Source: Chitinophagaceae bacterium (GTDB lineage: Bacteria > Bacteroidota > Bacteroidia > Chitinophagales > Chitinophagaceae). Taken from it: a DNA stretch of 8,210 bases. The stretch is taken from the NCBI GenBank assembly GCA_025362915.1, contig JANYEU010000015.1, positions 1 through 8,210 of the forward strand, given 5' to 3'. How positions within the stretch are numbered: position 1 is the stretch's first letter; every line of letters starts with the position of its first letter. The position numbers and the translations under genes were made by a program. The notes beneath the pieces are model-generated. The model made no database searches and was not told the DNA's origin. It saw only the letters and a list, made by a program, of their open reading frames with translations. Positions 1-7,600 of this stretch are shown piece after piece.

Positions 1-84
1 CCAACCGTAGCAAAGGGAATTGTTTATAATGGTTAGGAAATCTTAACTGTAGCAAAGGGAATTGTTTATAGGAGTTAGGAAATC
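1..84. repeat. Two tandem copies of a 42-bp repeat
   Basis: Bases 1-42 and 43-84 align without gaps at 36 of 42 positions. The core starts GTAGCAAAGGGAATTG (7-22 and 49-64). It is identical for 22 nt, then differs at three adjacent bases, then is identical again through GTTAGGAAATC. A decayed third copy appears to begin exactly one period later: GCTGCAGCA at 88-96 matches ACTGTAGCA at 46-54 with two changes. The period is a multiple of three, and in plus frame 1 both copies read TVAKGIVY and end in TAG (34-36 and 76-78). The block could therefore be a duplicated 3' end of a gene lying to the left, or an intergenic repeat family. The window edge prevents a decision. The copies are adjacent, so there are no CRISPR-type spacers. 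Confidence 0.75.
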
Positions 85-132
85 CCCGCTGCAGCACATC
101 AAATCAGGGTGCTACACGGACTCACTGCTACC

Positions 133-284
133 GCAAATGGCTCCACGGTCAACAACCCGCAACTAACTGGCGCAGTGTCTCCTACCAATAAACCCTCATA
201 GGGTTCAAAACCCTATGAGGGTTGCCAACCCTGCTGGCGCAAGTCAAACTAGGGTGTTGACCATTACTTGTAGCCACTTATTGC
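133..284. repeat. Large imperfect inverted repeat (possible MITE-like or extragenic palindromic element)
   Basis: Successive short arms pair concentrically around the hairpin at 191-223. GCAA (133-136) pairs with TTGC (281-284), TGGCT (138-142) with AGCCA (272-276), GGTCAACA (147-154) with TGTTGACC (255-262), and CCC (156-158) with GGG (252-254). The order and spacing are kept on both sides, which chance matches would not produce easily, so the whole block could fold into one long interrupted stem. No transposase reading frame or clear target-site duplication is visible. The block also has a more GC-rich feel than the flanking DNA. Calling it a non-autonomous mobile or extragenic palindromic element is an inference from the symmetry alone. 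Confidence 0.5.
191..223. repeat. Perfect 15-bp inverted repeat with 3-nt loop
   Basis: AACCCTCATAGGGTT (191-205) is the exact reverse complement of AACCCTATGAGGGTT (209-223), separated by CAA. Each arm also contains the smaller palindrome-like unit AACCCT..AGGGTT. The hairpin would be very stable as RNA or cruciform DNA. It is not followed by a T tract on either strand, so it is a poor intrinsic terminator. It sits at the centre of the larger inverted repeat at 133-284, and a further small palindrome, GGTTGCCAACC, overlaps its right edge at 220-230. Confidence 0.9.
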
Positions 285-293
285 ATAGATTTC

Positions 294-378
294 TTCGCCT
301 CGGTTCGTGTCTCACACATCTATATCTTTAATTTGTGTGTATGTAGTTGTTGGCTTTTAAAGTACATTCGCCTCGGTT
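294..378. repeat. Pair of 12-bp direct repeats (294-305 and 367-378)
   Basis: TTCGCCTCGGTT occurs at 294-305 and again at 367-378. After the next base, which differs, the match continues with GT. The copies are 73 bp apart and lie upstream of the GH35 start codon. They could bracket a small regulatory segment, be paired operator sites, or be footprints of a repeat insertion. Nothing in the sequence chooses between these. Confidence 0.4.
304..335 (+). promoter_or_regulatory. Weak candidate Bacteroidota-type promoter for the GH35 gene
   Basis: TTAATTTG at 328-335 matches seven of eight positions, counting the two free ones, of the Bacteroidota -7 element TAnnTTTG. TTCG at 304-307 is one base away from the -33 element TTTG, with a 20-bp spacer that is normal for this sigma factor class. 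It would leave a 5' leader of roughly 75 nt before the ATG at 418. Both boxes are imperfect and the region is AT-rich, so this is only a suggestion. Confidence 0.2.
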
Positions 379-417
379 TGTCGAACCTTGGCCGAGCAGC
401 TATTACCGCTCCAAATA

Positions 418-2901
418 ATGAATTATATGAAAGCATTTTACTACTCGTTTTTGGTTATAGGTGTTATGCTGTTTGGCAAAACTGTACAGGCACAACAGGC
501 TGATTATGGCGTGGATATATCAAAGGATAATGTGGTCATTATTTCCAACCACCTAAAGCTAGGTACGCATACCAATGCCAAGGGCGAGAGCCTTGATGCC
601 AATAGTTTTTATTTTATTAAGAATGGAAAACCTTGGTTTCCTGTGATGGGCGAGTTTCATTTTAGCCGTTATCCACGGGCTGAATGGGAAAACGCTATCC
701 TAAAGATGAAAGCTTGCGGCATAGACATCATTGCCACCTATGTTTTCTGGATATATCACGAAGAGCAAGAGGGTATTTGGGATTGGAAAGACAATCGTGA
801 CCTACGCTATTTCGCCAGCCTTTGCGCTAAGCACAACATGAATGTGTTGGTGCGTATTGGTCCTTGGTGTCATGGTGAAGTTAGGAACGGCGGCTTTCCA
901 GATTGGTTATTGTCTAAAGCAAAGGTTCGTTCTAATGATGCAAACTATTTGGGTTATGTGAAACCTCTTTTTGAACAGATTAACCAACAATTAAATGGAT
1001 TGTATTTTAAGGATGGAGGAACTGTGGTAGGTGTTCAAATAGAAAATGAGTTTCGGTTTAATAATCCAAGAGGTTTGCAGCATGTACTTACACTAAAGAA
1101 AATGGCAATAGATGCCGGTATTGATGTGCCTTATTATACGGCTACGGGCTGGCCGGGTAGTGATCTAAAACAGGTGGAATTGATTCCGGTGCAGGGTGGT
1201 TATCCAGAAGCACCTTGGGATAAAAAGACAACCAAGCTGGCTTTAAGCAACAACTATCTTTTTGAAACATTACGTATCGACCAGACTATTGGTACAGATT
1301 TATTGGGCAGCCTACCAAAAGATACCACCAACTTTAGCGGTTACCGTTATCCTTATGCCACGGCAGAAATGGGGGCGGGTATTCAAATAACCTATCACCG
1401 CAGACCAATCATCAGGCCTAAAGATGTGTTGGGGTTGGCAATAGCAAAGACTGGTTCTGGTGCTAACCTGATGGGGTATTATATGTTTCATGGAGGCAGT
1501 AATTCAATTGGCAAGTTATCTACCTTACAAGAATCTAAAGCGACCAAGTACCCCAACGATTATCCCATTATCAACTACGACTTTCAAGCACCAATAGGGG
1601 AGTGGGGCGAGTTGAGGCTATCTTACAGGAGTTACAAACTGTTTCATTATTTCTTGAATGATTTTGGTGATAAATTGGCTGTCTGTAATACTTATTTCCC
1701 CAATCAATTGGTTAAAAAAGCCAATGATACCACTACACTTCGTTGGTCGGTACGAGCCAAACAAAATAGCGGTTTCATCTTTGTAAATAATTACCAGCGT
1801 CAATTGCCGTTGCATGACTTTGGCAATGTCCAGTTTGCCATCAAACAAAGCGATGGCAGTATATTAAACGTGCCAGAAATACCGGTTACCATTAAAAAGG
1901 ATGCACAGTTTGTTCTGCCGTTCAACTTGAGTATTGGTGGAGAGAACTTGGTATATAGCACCACTCAACCCATCTGTACATTAGCTGCCAATCAAGAAAT
2001 GGTGTATGTATTTGCAGCAATAGAAGGTTTGCAATCGGAATATTGTTTTGATAATAACACTAAGTTGGCTGTAACTCCATCTTATAAAACAATCAATGCA
2101 AAAGACCATATCATTGTACAATTGAACCAAACTGGTACTGGTTCGAGTATTGTATTTACCACAAAAGATGGCAAAAAAGTACGGATTATCACCTTGTCAA
2201 GCCAACAGGCATTGGATGCTTGGAAAGCTAATATTGAGGGTAAGGATTATTTGCTATTATCTAGTGCAGACCTAATAATTAATACCGATAATATTGCTTT
2301 GCAAAGCACAGACAAGCCCTCTGCAAGCCTTGCTGTTTTTCCTGCAAACAAGGGGTTGGTATTTAGCAACCAGAATAATGTTGTTACTAAACAAGGCGGT
2401 ATCTTTTCTGCTTATACGTTCAGCTTTACTCCTAAGAAACTAGTTGTAGATTGGCAAGAAGATGCAAGCTATAATGAAGCTGCAAAGGCGTTAGCCCCTG
2501 ATACCTCTAAAACTATATCTTATCCTTTATACGGGGCAACTTTTCAACCAGTATCTAATGCCAGATGCTACAAAGTAAACATCCCTAAAAATAGTTTGCA
2601 AGGGTTGAGCAATGCCTTCTTGAAAATAGATTACGAAGGCGATACGCAAGGTGCTTACTTGAATGGCAAGCTGATAGCAGATGATTTTTACGATGGCTTT
2701 CCGATGACGATAGGGTTGAATCAATTACCAGATTCAGCCCGTGTTAAATCATTTTCTTTGGTGGTTACACCTTTAAAAGATGGAAGTAAGATATACTTTG
2801 AGGATGGTATTCGTGAGCCATTGATAGGAAAGGATAAGGCGCAAATTAATAATATCAAACTTATTCCACAATACGGTACTACTATTACTGGGTTTAAATA
2901 A
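418..2901 (+). CDS. Secreted glycoside hydrolase family 35 beta-galactosidase
   Basis: This is an exported retaining glycosidase of 827 residues that likely removes terminal non-reducing beta-D-galactose from oligo- or polysaccharides in the periplasm. Residues 1-25 form a signal peptide with a hydrophobic stretch, FLVIGVMLFG, and a probable cleavage site after VQA. There is no lipobox cysteine. Residues about 60-410 are the GH35 TIM barrel, with GGFPDWL (158-164), the acid/base glutamate in VQIENE (Glu211), the likely nucleophile in AEMGAGIQ (Glu317), YMFHGGSN (355-362) and YDFQAPIGEWG (387-397). Beta-rich domains follow, ending in a jelly-roll-like module from about residue 705. The frame is open back to a TTG at 388, but that start would put ten polar or mixed residues before the signal peptide, so ATG 418 is preferred. 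ATG 427 is an alternative. No strong ribosome binding site is visible. The gene stands alone and converges with gltD. The family call is firm. Substrate preference (galactan, xyloglucan side chains, host glycans) cannot be read from the sequence. Confidence 0.92.
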   Translation: MNYMKAFYYSFLVIGVMLFGKTVQAQQADYGVDISKDNVVIISNHLKLGTHTNAKGESLDANSFYFIKNGKPWFPVMGEFHFSRYPRAEWENAILKMKACGIDIIATYVFWIYHEEQEGIWDWKDNRDLRYFASLCAKHNMNVLVRIGPWCHGEVRNGGFPDWLLSKAKVRSNDANYLGYVKPLFEQINQQLNGLYFKDGGTVVGVQIENEFRFNNPRGLQHVLTLKKMAIDAGIDVPYYTATGWPGSDLKQVELIPVQGGYPEAPWDKKTTKLALSNNYLFETLRIDQTIGTDLLGSLPKDTTNFSGYRYPYATAEMGAGIQITYHRRPIIRPKDVLGLAIAKTGSGANLMGYYMFHGGSNSIGKLSTLQESKATKYPNDYPIINYDFQAPIGEWGELRLSYRSYKLFHYFLNDFGDKLAVCNTYFPNQLVKKANDTTTLRWSVRAKQNSGFIFVNNYQRQLPLHDFGNVQFAIKQSDGSILNVPEIPVTIKKDAQFVLPFNLSIGGENLVYSTTQPICTLAANQEMVYVFAAIEGLQSEYCFDNNTKLAVTPSYKTINAKDHIIVQLNQTGTGSSIVFTTKDGKKVRIITLSSQQALDAWKANIEGKDYLLLSSADLIINTDNIALQSTDKPSASLAVFPANKGLVFSNQNNVVTKQGGIFSAYTFSFTPKKLVVDWQEDASYNEAAKALAPDTSKTISYPLYGATFQPVSNARCYKVNIPKNSLQGLSNAFLKIDYEGDTQGAYLNGKLIADDFYDGFPMTIGLNQLPDSARVKSFSLVVTPLKDGSKIYFEDGIREPLIGKDKAQINNIKLIPQYGTTITGFK

Positions 2902-3089
2902 AGTATTCCTTTAGATTCCTTTAATATTTTTTAAATCTTTTAAACTAATATAAATTACTTGAAGTCAGTTCTCATATTTCGAAAAACCATTCTGAACTAA
3001 TACTAAAAAGGGAAAAGGCAGTTGTGAAGTCTTATCTCCCTAACACCTTTTCCCTTTAACTATTGACTTTTTAACTTGCTACTCTAGAC
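2902..3089. other. AT-rich convergent intergenic spacer
   Basis: The 188 bp between the stop codons of the GH35 gene and gltD contain no credible reading frame. Just after the GH35 stop there is a short direct repeat, ATTCCTTTA at 2905-2913 and 2915-2923, then a T/A-rich run. The terminator-like hairpin at 3007-3057 is the only strong structure. Confidence 0.7.
3007..3057 (-). terminator. Probable intrinsic terminator at the end of gltBD, possibly bidirectional
   Basis: AAAGGGAAAAGG (3007-3018) is the exact reverse complement of CCTTTTCCCTTT (3046-3057). Inside, GTT (3021-3023) can also pair with AAC (3042-3044), leaving a loop of about 18 nt. Read on the minus strand, the stem ends in CCCTTTTT, which supplies a short U tract, so it best serves transcription leaving gltD. 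Read on the plus strand, the downstream U run is interrupted, but the hairpin could still help end the GH35 transcript. The large loop and AT-rich stem lower confidence. Confidence 0.6.
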
Positions 3090-4595
3090 TTATAGCATCG
3101 CCTCCAGTATAGAGTGATCTTTTGTTTCCAGAATAGAGGAACCCATCAAGAACTCATCCACTTTTCTGGCACATTCACGTCCTTCGCTGATGGCCCAAAC
3201 CACCAGGCTTTGTCCACGGCGCATATCACCTGCCACAAATACTTTGGCAATGCTGGTTTGGTATGCCCTTTCGGAGGCTTTTACATTGCCATGGCTATCT
3301 AATTCTATATCTAACTGCTCTAGTAATCCTTCTTTTTGTGGGGATACAAAGCCCATTGCCAATAAAGCCAATTCGCAAGGCAATTCCCTTTCACTATCTG
3401 CCACTTCCACAAAATGAGCAGGGCGACCATCTTCAGTAATCTTCCACTCAAGGTCAACCACTTTCAATGCTTTCAAATTGCCTTTTCCGTCACCAATAAA
3501 TTCTTTTGTTGCAATAGCCCAATGACGATGTGCACCTTCCTCATGCGAAGAAGTAGTTTTTAAAATCATCGGATAAGTAGGCCACGGCATGAATGGGGTA
3601 CGGCTATCAGCAGGTTTAGGCATTAATTCAAACTGTGTAACAGAAACTGCTCCATGACGGTTGCTAGTTCCCACACAGTCACTACCAGTGTCCCCACCGC
3701 CGATAACCACTACATTTTTACCTGTAGCACGCACTTCATTAGCAAGAATATTACTTTCAATATTTGAATTGGAATGAGGATCGGCACCATCAACAACCTT
3801 GTTGTTTTGTTTTAAGAATTGCATGGCATAGTAAACGCCATTCAATTCACGACCTTGAATAGGTAGATCCCTTGGAACAGTTGAGCCACCGGCTAGTACT
3901 ATAGCACTGTATTCTCTTAATAAATCGCTCACCTGTACATTAACACCTACATTGGCAAGGCATTTAAAAGTAATGCCTTCCTCTTCCATCACATTGATGC
4001 GCCTATCAATAATATTCTTTTCTAACTTGAAATCAGGAATGCCATAACGTAGCAAACCGCCTGGTTTCTCATCCCTTTCAAATACCGTTACCAAATGACC
4101 AGCGTAATTTAGTTGCGCTGCAGCAGCCAATCCCGCAGGACCACTACCTATTACCGCTACCTTTTTACCAGTTCGGAGATTAGGCTTGCGTGGAATGACA
4201 AAGCCCTTATCAAAAGCAATCTCAATGATGTGTTTTTCTATTTCCTCGATAGCTACTGGCGGTTGGTTGATGCCTAAAACACAGGCACTTTCGCAAGGTG
4301 CAGGACAAATCCTACCAGTAAATTCTGGGAAATTATTGGTACTGACTAATATCTCGTAAGCTTCCTTAAAGTTACCATCGTAAACTGCATCATTAAACTC
4401 AGGAATTACATTGCCCAAAGGACATCCACTATGGCAGAAAGGAACGCCACAATCCATACAACGTGCAGATTGCTGACCCAATTCCTTCTCTGAATACTGG
4501 AATTCAAATTCTTTGTAATCCTTCCTACGTTCTTCAGGTGAACGTTTTGCTGGTAATGCCCTTGTAAACTCCAAGAATCCGGTTGGTTTGCCCAT
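3090..4595 (-). CDS. gltD: Glutamate synthase small subunit (NAD(P)H-dependent, FAD/iron-sulfur)
   Basis: This 501-residue cytoplasmic protein oxidises NAD(P)H and feeds electrons to GltB for glutamate formation from glutamine and 2-oxoglutarate. The N-terminal domain binds [4Fe-4S] clusters through CMDCGVPFCHSGCP (Cys46, 49, 54, 58) and CPAPCESAC (Cys97, 101, 105). The FAD-binding fold has the dinucleotide motif VIGSGPAG around 148-155. The NAD(P)H fold has VIGGGDTGSDC (297-307). The C-terminal AGDMRRGQSLVVWAISEG (455-472) is the conserved FAD-contacting stretch of the family. The segment from GGGDTGSDCVGTSNRHG to ELMPKP...PWPTYP resembles the small-subunit part of NADH-type glutamate synthases of plants and fungi more than the E. 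coli version, as recalled without alignment. Length is slightly above the usual 470-490, and a Ser/Asn-rich stretch (about 275-282) may be an insertion. A purine-rich GAGAG sits 7 nt before the ATG. The gene follows gltB by 104 bp and is almost certainly in its operon. Confidence 0.96.
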   Translation of the reverse strand: MGKPTGFLEFTRALPAKRSPEERRKDYKEFEFQYSEKELGQQSARCMDCGVPFCHSGCPLGNVIPEFNDAVYDGNFKEAYEILVSTNNFPEFTGRICPAPCESACVLGINQPPVAIEEIEKHIIEIAFDKGFVIPRKPNLRTGKKVAVIGSGPAGLAAAAQLNYAGHLVTVFERDEKPGGLLRYGIPDFKLEKNIIDRRINVMEEEGITFKCLANVGVNVQVSDLLREYSAIVLAGGSTVPRDLPIQGRELNGVYYAMQFLKQNNKVVDGADPHSNSNIESNILANEVRATGKNVVVIGGGDTGSDCVGTSNRHGAVSVTQFELMPKPADSRTPFMPWPTYPMILKTTSSHEEGAHRHWAIATKEFIGDGKGNLKALKVVDLEWKITEDGRPAHFVEVADSERELPCELALLAMGFVSPQKEGLLEQLDIELDSHGNVKASERAYQTSIAKVFVAGDMRRGQSLVVWAISEGRECARKVDEFLMGSSILETKDHSILEAML

Positions 4596-4640
4596 ATCGC
4601 TCTCAGCGTATTTTTATTTGTTAATAAATGTATTTAGATT

Positions 4641-4686
4641 AGTTGAAAGTTGAAAGTAATAACCTTATTACTTTCGACTTTCAACT
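4641..4686 (-). repeat. Near-perfect 46-bp palindrome between gltB and gltD
   Basis: The arms are 22 nt each (4641-4662 and 4665-4686) around a 2-nt centre, CC. They differ from perfect complementarity at one pair only (4651 with 4676). The left arm begins AGTTGAAAGTTGAAAG, itself a short direct repeat, and the right arm ends GACTTTCAACT. On the gltBD transcript it would fold into one long hairpin 13 nt after the gltB stop codon. It is followed by CTAATC and mixed sequence, not a U tract, so it is not a normal terminator. It may be an extragenic palindromic repeat, an mRNA-stabilising or processing element, or a partial attenuator setting the GltB:GltD ratio. The structure is certain; the role is inference. 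Confidence 0.85.
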
Positions 4687-4699
4687 TTTGGCTATCGAC

Positions 4700-7600
4700 T
4701 TATTTAGCTGCCTCACTTTTAGTAACACTAGCTGCTTTCCCAAGTAAAACCTTTTTATAATCCTTAGGGAATACTTTTACGAAGTTCTTCAATTGATTAT
4801 CAAAATCATCCAATATAAACTTGGCAACAGTGCTTCCTGTGTATTCGAAGTGGTTGGCTAAGAAAGCTTTCAACTCTTCTATATCTAATGTATCCACTGG
4901 ATCGAGGTCAATCATTTCCATGTTACAGGTACCTGCAAAAGTTCCCTTTACATCATATACATAAGCAATACCTCCACTCATACCTGCGGCAAAGTTTCTA
5001 CCGGTATCGCCCAGAATGATTACACGTCCGCCTGTCATATACTCACAACCATGGTCGCCCACACCTTCCACTACTACACTAGCACCAGAGTTACGCACTG
5101 CAAAGCGTTCTCCCGCCTTACCACGCACATAAGCCTCTCCATCTGTAGCACCGTAGAAAGCAACGTTGCCAATAATACTGTTTTCTTCTGGAATGAATGT
5201 AGATCTCTTGGAAGGATAAATCACCAAACGGGCACCACTCAATCCCTTGCCGAAGTAATCGTTTGCATCGCCTTCCAATTCCAAGGTAACGCCCTTGGTA
5301 TTGAATGCACCAAAGCTCTGACCGGCAGTACCATTGAACTTGAAGTGAATGGTATCCGGAGCCAAGCCAAGTGAACGGTAGCGTTTGGATATTTCATTGG
5401 AAACAACAGTGCCCGCAGTCCTATCCGTATTCTTGATAGGGAATGTTGCACTGATCTTTTCCTGATTTTCCAATGCGGGCATGGCAGCTTCCAATAGCTT
5501 CCAATCCAATATATCAGCCATCATGTGGTCTTGCGCTTCAGTATTATATAAGCCTACATATTCATTTGCAGGTTCTTTATATAATATCGGCGACAAATCC
5601 AACTTGCTATATTTCCAATGCTTTATGCCTTCCCTTACCTGTAGATAATCAGACTGACCAACCATTTCATTGACAGTTTTGAAACCTAGTTCGGCCATGA
5701 TTTCCCGTAATTCTTCCACCATGAATTTAAAGAAAGTTACTACATGATCCGGGTCACCCTTAAAACGTTTTCTCAATTCTGGATCTTGTGTGGCAACACC
5801 TACAGGGCAAGTATTCAGATGACACTTGCGCATCATGATACAACCTTCCACCACAAGAGCAGCAGTGGCCACACCCCATTCTTCAGCACCCAAAAGGGCA
5901 GCAATGGCAATGTCCCTACCTGTTTTCATTTGTCCGTCGGCCTGTACAACCACACGGCTACGTAACTTATTTTTAACCAAAGTCTGGTGCGTTTCAGCCA
6001 AGCCTAGTTCCCAAGGAAGACCAGCATGTTTAATGGAAGAAACCGGTGAAGCACCTGTGCCACCATCATAACCTGCAATCAATACCACATCTGCCTTTGC
6101 CTTGGTAACACCCGTTGCAATAGTACCAACACCAGCCTTGGAAACCAGCTTAACACTGATTCTTGCCGCACGGTTGGCATTCTTTAAATCAAATATCAAC
6201 TGAGCCAAATCCTCAATAGAATAAATGTCATGGTGTGGGGGAGGGGATATCAAACCAACACCAGGCGTAGAGTGACGTACACGTCCAATCCAATCATCTA
6301 CCTTATGACCAGGTAATTGACCACCTTCGCCGGGCTTGGCACCCTGTGCCATCTTGATTTGTAACTCATCAGCCTCGGTAAGGTATAAACTTGTTACACC
6401 AAAACGGGCAGAAGCAACTTGCTTGATAGCACTTCTCATGCTATCACCATTAGGCAATTTGGTGAAACGGATTTCATCCTCTCCACCTTCACCCGTATTA
6501 CTCTTACCACCCAAACGGTTCATGGCAATGGCCAATGTGCTGTGGGCTTCGTGAGAGATAGAGCCAAAACTCATGGCTCCGGTGGCGAAACGCCTGTATA
6601 TCTTTTCTGCCGGTTCTACCTCATCAATAGAAATAGAAGGACGGTTATGTTTAAAATCTAATAAACTCCTTAGCGTACATGCCTTTTCACTTTGGTCATT
6701 TACTGCTTTGGAGTATTTTTTAAATGTTGGATAATCATTCATACTTGTTGAATGTTGCAACAAGTGAATGGTTTGCGGATTGAATAAATGAAACTCGCCT
6801 TTACGTTTCCACTGATAATTACCACCTACAGGTAATCTATCAACAGGTATTTCCATCTTACTGTATGCAAACTGGTGTTTAGCCAAAGCTTCCTTCGCTA
6901 TTTCATCCAAGCCCATACCTTCTATACGGGAAGTGGCGCCAGTGAAATATTTATCTACAACAGCCTTATTCAAACCAACAATCTCGAATATCTGCGCTCC
7001 CTGATAAGACTGTAGCGTAGAGATACCCATCTTGGAGAACACTTTCAATAATCCATCACAAACAGCCTTAATATAGTTTTTCTTTAATTGCTCAACATCC
7101 AGGCTGGTTTCCAATTTACCCTCCAATTTTAAATCTCGGATAGTGGATAAAGCCAGATAAGGATTGATGGCTGTAACACCGAAGCCTAACAAACAGGCAA
7201 AGTGGTGTACTTCCCATACGTCGCCAGCTTCAACTATCAAACCAACCTGACCACGGAAGTTTTTACGTATCAGGTGATGGTGAACAGCCGACACTGCCAA
7301 TAAGGAAGGGATAGGTGCGTGTTCGCTATCAATCGCCCTATCACTTAAAATGATTACTTCAAAACCATCTTCTACCGCATCTATGGCATATTTGCAAAGC
7401 CTTGCCAAACCTCTTTCCATAGAGCCAGGTTTGCCATCAGCCCTGAAATAAGTCTGTAATGTTTTGGCTTGGAATATACCGGTATCAATACTTCTTATTT
7501 TTTCCAATTCATGATTGGTAAGGATAGGTTGCTTCAATGCCACACTATGGCAAGCCAATGGATCTTCCACCAATAGGTTACCATTGTTTCCTGCAAATGT

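Noticed and set aside
1..84. Possible CRISPR array (36-nt repeat seen twice)
   Set aside because: The copies are separated by only 6 nt of related sequence, not by unique spacers of about 30 nt, and no cas gene is present.
191..223. Hairpin as an intrinsic terminator of an upstream gene
   Set aside because: The stem is strong, but neither strand has a T run directly after it. It fits better as the core of the larger inverted repeat.
1618..1848. Minus-strand 76-codon frame inside the GH35 gene
   Set aside because: It is antisense to the GH35 barrel/linker region and its translation resembles no known protein.
2924..2945. TTTAA/TTAAA-rich run after the GH35 stop as a terminator
   Set aside because: Only short A/T pairings with no GC stem. 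It reflects AT-rich composition.
3114..3417. Plus-strand open frames opposite gltD
   Set aside because: They lie wholly antisense to strongly conserved GltD coding sequence and have no recognisable protein features.
5051..6661. Several plus-strand open frames of 66-107 codons opposite gltB
   Set aside because: They are shadows of the conserved GltB frame, with no start context or family signature.
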